NCBI GenBank assembly: GCA_943737045.1
Contig: CALSFV010000009.1
Location: 186,001 to 250,000, forward strand
Direction of reading: 5' to 3'
Length of the DNA stretch: 64,000 nt
From: Parapristionchus giblindavisi
Lineage: Eukaryota; Nematoda; Chromadorea; Rhabditida; Diplogasteridae
Positions 62,651 to 64,000 of this stretch are shown here, piece by piece; the stretch's first letter is position 1, and every line of letters begins with the position of its first letter. The position numbers and the translations under genes were made by a program. Below the pieces are notes generated by a model. It saw nothing but the letters and a program-made list of their open reading frames with translations, searched no databases and had not been told where the DNA came from.

Positions 62651-63785
62651 AGTAGATCACCCTTATTTCCTTTCTCTTGTTTTTTTCCAGTCCGATGGTC
62701 GATATATGAAGTAGGAACTGTTCTCTATACAGGGAATCGTGTAACTTACACACGCTCTAAAGGAGCCGCTTGCTATTTTGGCCATTCCCCGAATACTATA
62801 CAGCTGATATGATATTTGAACTAAAGTGCAGCAACATTAGCTGAAGTTCCTCTCTTATGAGCGATAATCTCTCTTCCCTTCCAATATTCTTGTTTATTTT
62901 ATTTTGGACTGGACCGGTGTTACAGAGTATTGCCTTTAAAGGCCACAAGCTAATTTTACTCTCCGCTCTGACAATGCTCTCTCGTAGACAAAGAAAACGA
63001 GAGAGTGTTCGGAGAGTTCAAATTGGCTTGTATTATAGTCTACCTTTAACAAACTAGGCATTCCCAGACAGTTTTTTGTAGTTCAATTACTCTCTATTTT
63101 ACTACAATATTTGATTTAGTATACCTGGTAGTAGTAAATAAAACGTAATAAACAATACAATACAACACAATCTATCAGATTTATGCTTTGGCATGCTGAG
63201 CAGCAAAACAGGTTTCCCCAACATTGATTTTTAGGTTCATAGAATCAATATAAGGAAACGGAGATATTAAACAATGCGGACCGTTTAATACTATAACGAT
63301 ATATCTATCGTCTATTATAATATGAGCAGCATTAAATAGAAGAGTAACAGTATAATTATAAAATAATAACGCGATCGAAGAACTGTCAATAACCTTTCAA
63401 GGGCTAATGTCACTCTCCGCTCTGGTAATCTCGTAGACAAAGGAAGCGAGAGAGTGTGGCCAGATCGGAGAATTTCAAGTTAGCTCGGGGTGTCCCTTTA
63501 GCGACGGCGAAACAGGTGATTTGGGGATAAGTCTTTAAAACGAAGAACGTGTATTCTAAAAAAAACTAATATGATCCAACTCTTCGTTTTTCCTATGGCA
63601 TAACCAAGCTCTACACTAACATACTATCCAAAACAATGAAGATAACCCAGTACAATCAATTTAACGTGTATTCTGTTCTCTACTAGATGCGAGAGTAACA
63701 ACATAGCCCATGTCCACACTGATAGTGTTGTTTCCAGCGCTTTAAAATCCCGTTTTGCAACATTCGAAGCCTTTAGGCACAGTAC

Positions 63786-63902
63786 GCACGGAGAAAAGAG
63801 GTGTAACCCTTTTATATTTAAAACTTTTCGAGCTATTTAACACCCACAAAGTGTTAAAAAAGTGGTCTCATATGCTGTGGGTTACACTGTTTTCTCTGTG
63901 TG
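63786..63902. mobile_element. family-K inverted-repeat element
   Basis: CACGGAGAAAAGAGGTGTAA ... GTTACACTGTTTTCTCTGTG with inverted GTGTTAAA motifs inside. Similar single ends (CACACAGAGAAAA) occur near 27560, 37580 and 62490. Confidence 0.65.
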
Positions 63903-64000
63903 TATTCACACTACTTTAAGCGACACAACGATCGCTCACTTGCAGTGAGCTGACTAATGGTTTCTGGATTTTTCCGACAACACAGCATAAGGTAACAAAA

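Larger units (their letters stand above)
60525..64000. other. intergenic, repeat-rich, no protein gene seen
   Basis: Family-B hairpins (60608..60706, 62932..63050, 63403..63504), a family-A part (62050..62133), a tRNA-like element (62587..62650) and a family-K element (63786..63902). The upstream region of the neuropeptide gene lies here; no promoter motif was recognised. Confidence 0.55.

Overview
This window looks like gene-poor, repeat-rich DNA from a nematode, probably a rhabditid or diplogastrid relative. The evidence is the split genes with short GT/AG introns and TTTCAG-type acceptors, an acceptor directly in front of a start codon that looks like a trans-splice site, degenerin/EGAS-type channel exons, and foldback transposons resembling C. 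elegans Tc4/Tc5. Species and chromosome cannot be told. All gene models were built by hand from exon similarity, splice sites and reading-frame phase; no transcript or homology search was possible.

The dominant content is a minus-strand family built from one repeating coding cassette of six small exons: M1 (RCKNGC), M2 (CEIAC), M3 (SNLAVC), M4 (FTYNF...YIYC), M5 (CPQMDPNGFTGY) and a Thr-rich linker T. One cassette encodes an extracellular-looking domain with eight cysteines. Exon phases run 2-1, 1-0, 0-2, 2-1, 1-2, 2-2, so a whole cassette begins and ends in phase 2 and can be duplicated without breaking frame. Six cassettes (U1-U6) are present. U1 and U2 start a 24-exon gene (25423..53354, about 796 aa): signal peptide, two cassettes, a long Thr-rich mucin-like stalk, an EGF-like domain, and a DEG/ENaC (amiloride-sensitive channel) ectodomain with the second transmembrane helix. 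This is the architecture of the nematode EGAS (EGF plus ASC) proteins. U3-U6 form a second array (1350..17331) that runs off the left edge. It has one signal-peptide exon before U3 and another before U4. All three signal-peptide exons share a GGGCGGAGTT motif just upstream.

Other genes: a five-exon plus-strand gene for a 197-aa secreted helical protein (22262..23885); a plus-strand gene of unknown function (28242..33177) nested in the 13.3-kb last large intron of the channel gene; a three-exon minus-strand neuropeptide-like precursor with two copies of RLGIRLPN after dibasic sites (58309..60524); and one orphan exon weakly recalling UNC-93-type transporters (55547..55706).

Layout: 1-1.2 kb repeats; 1.3-17.3 kb cassette array U6-U3; 17.3-22.2 kb repeats; 22.3-23.9 kb secreted protein gene; 25.4-53.4 kb channel gene with the nested gene; 53.4-58.3 kb mostly repeats; 58.3-60.5 kb neuropeptide gene; 60.5-64 kb repeats. 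Introns and spacers are packed with inverted-repeat elements. Several have clear target duplications: TNA for Tc4/T5-like foldbacks, 8 bp for hAT-type, TTAA for three hairpin families, TAA for a 109-bp palindrome. A striking number lie within 0-15 bases of splice sites.
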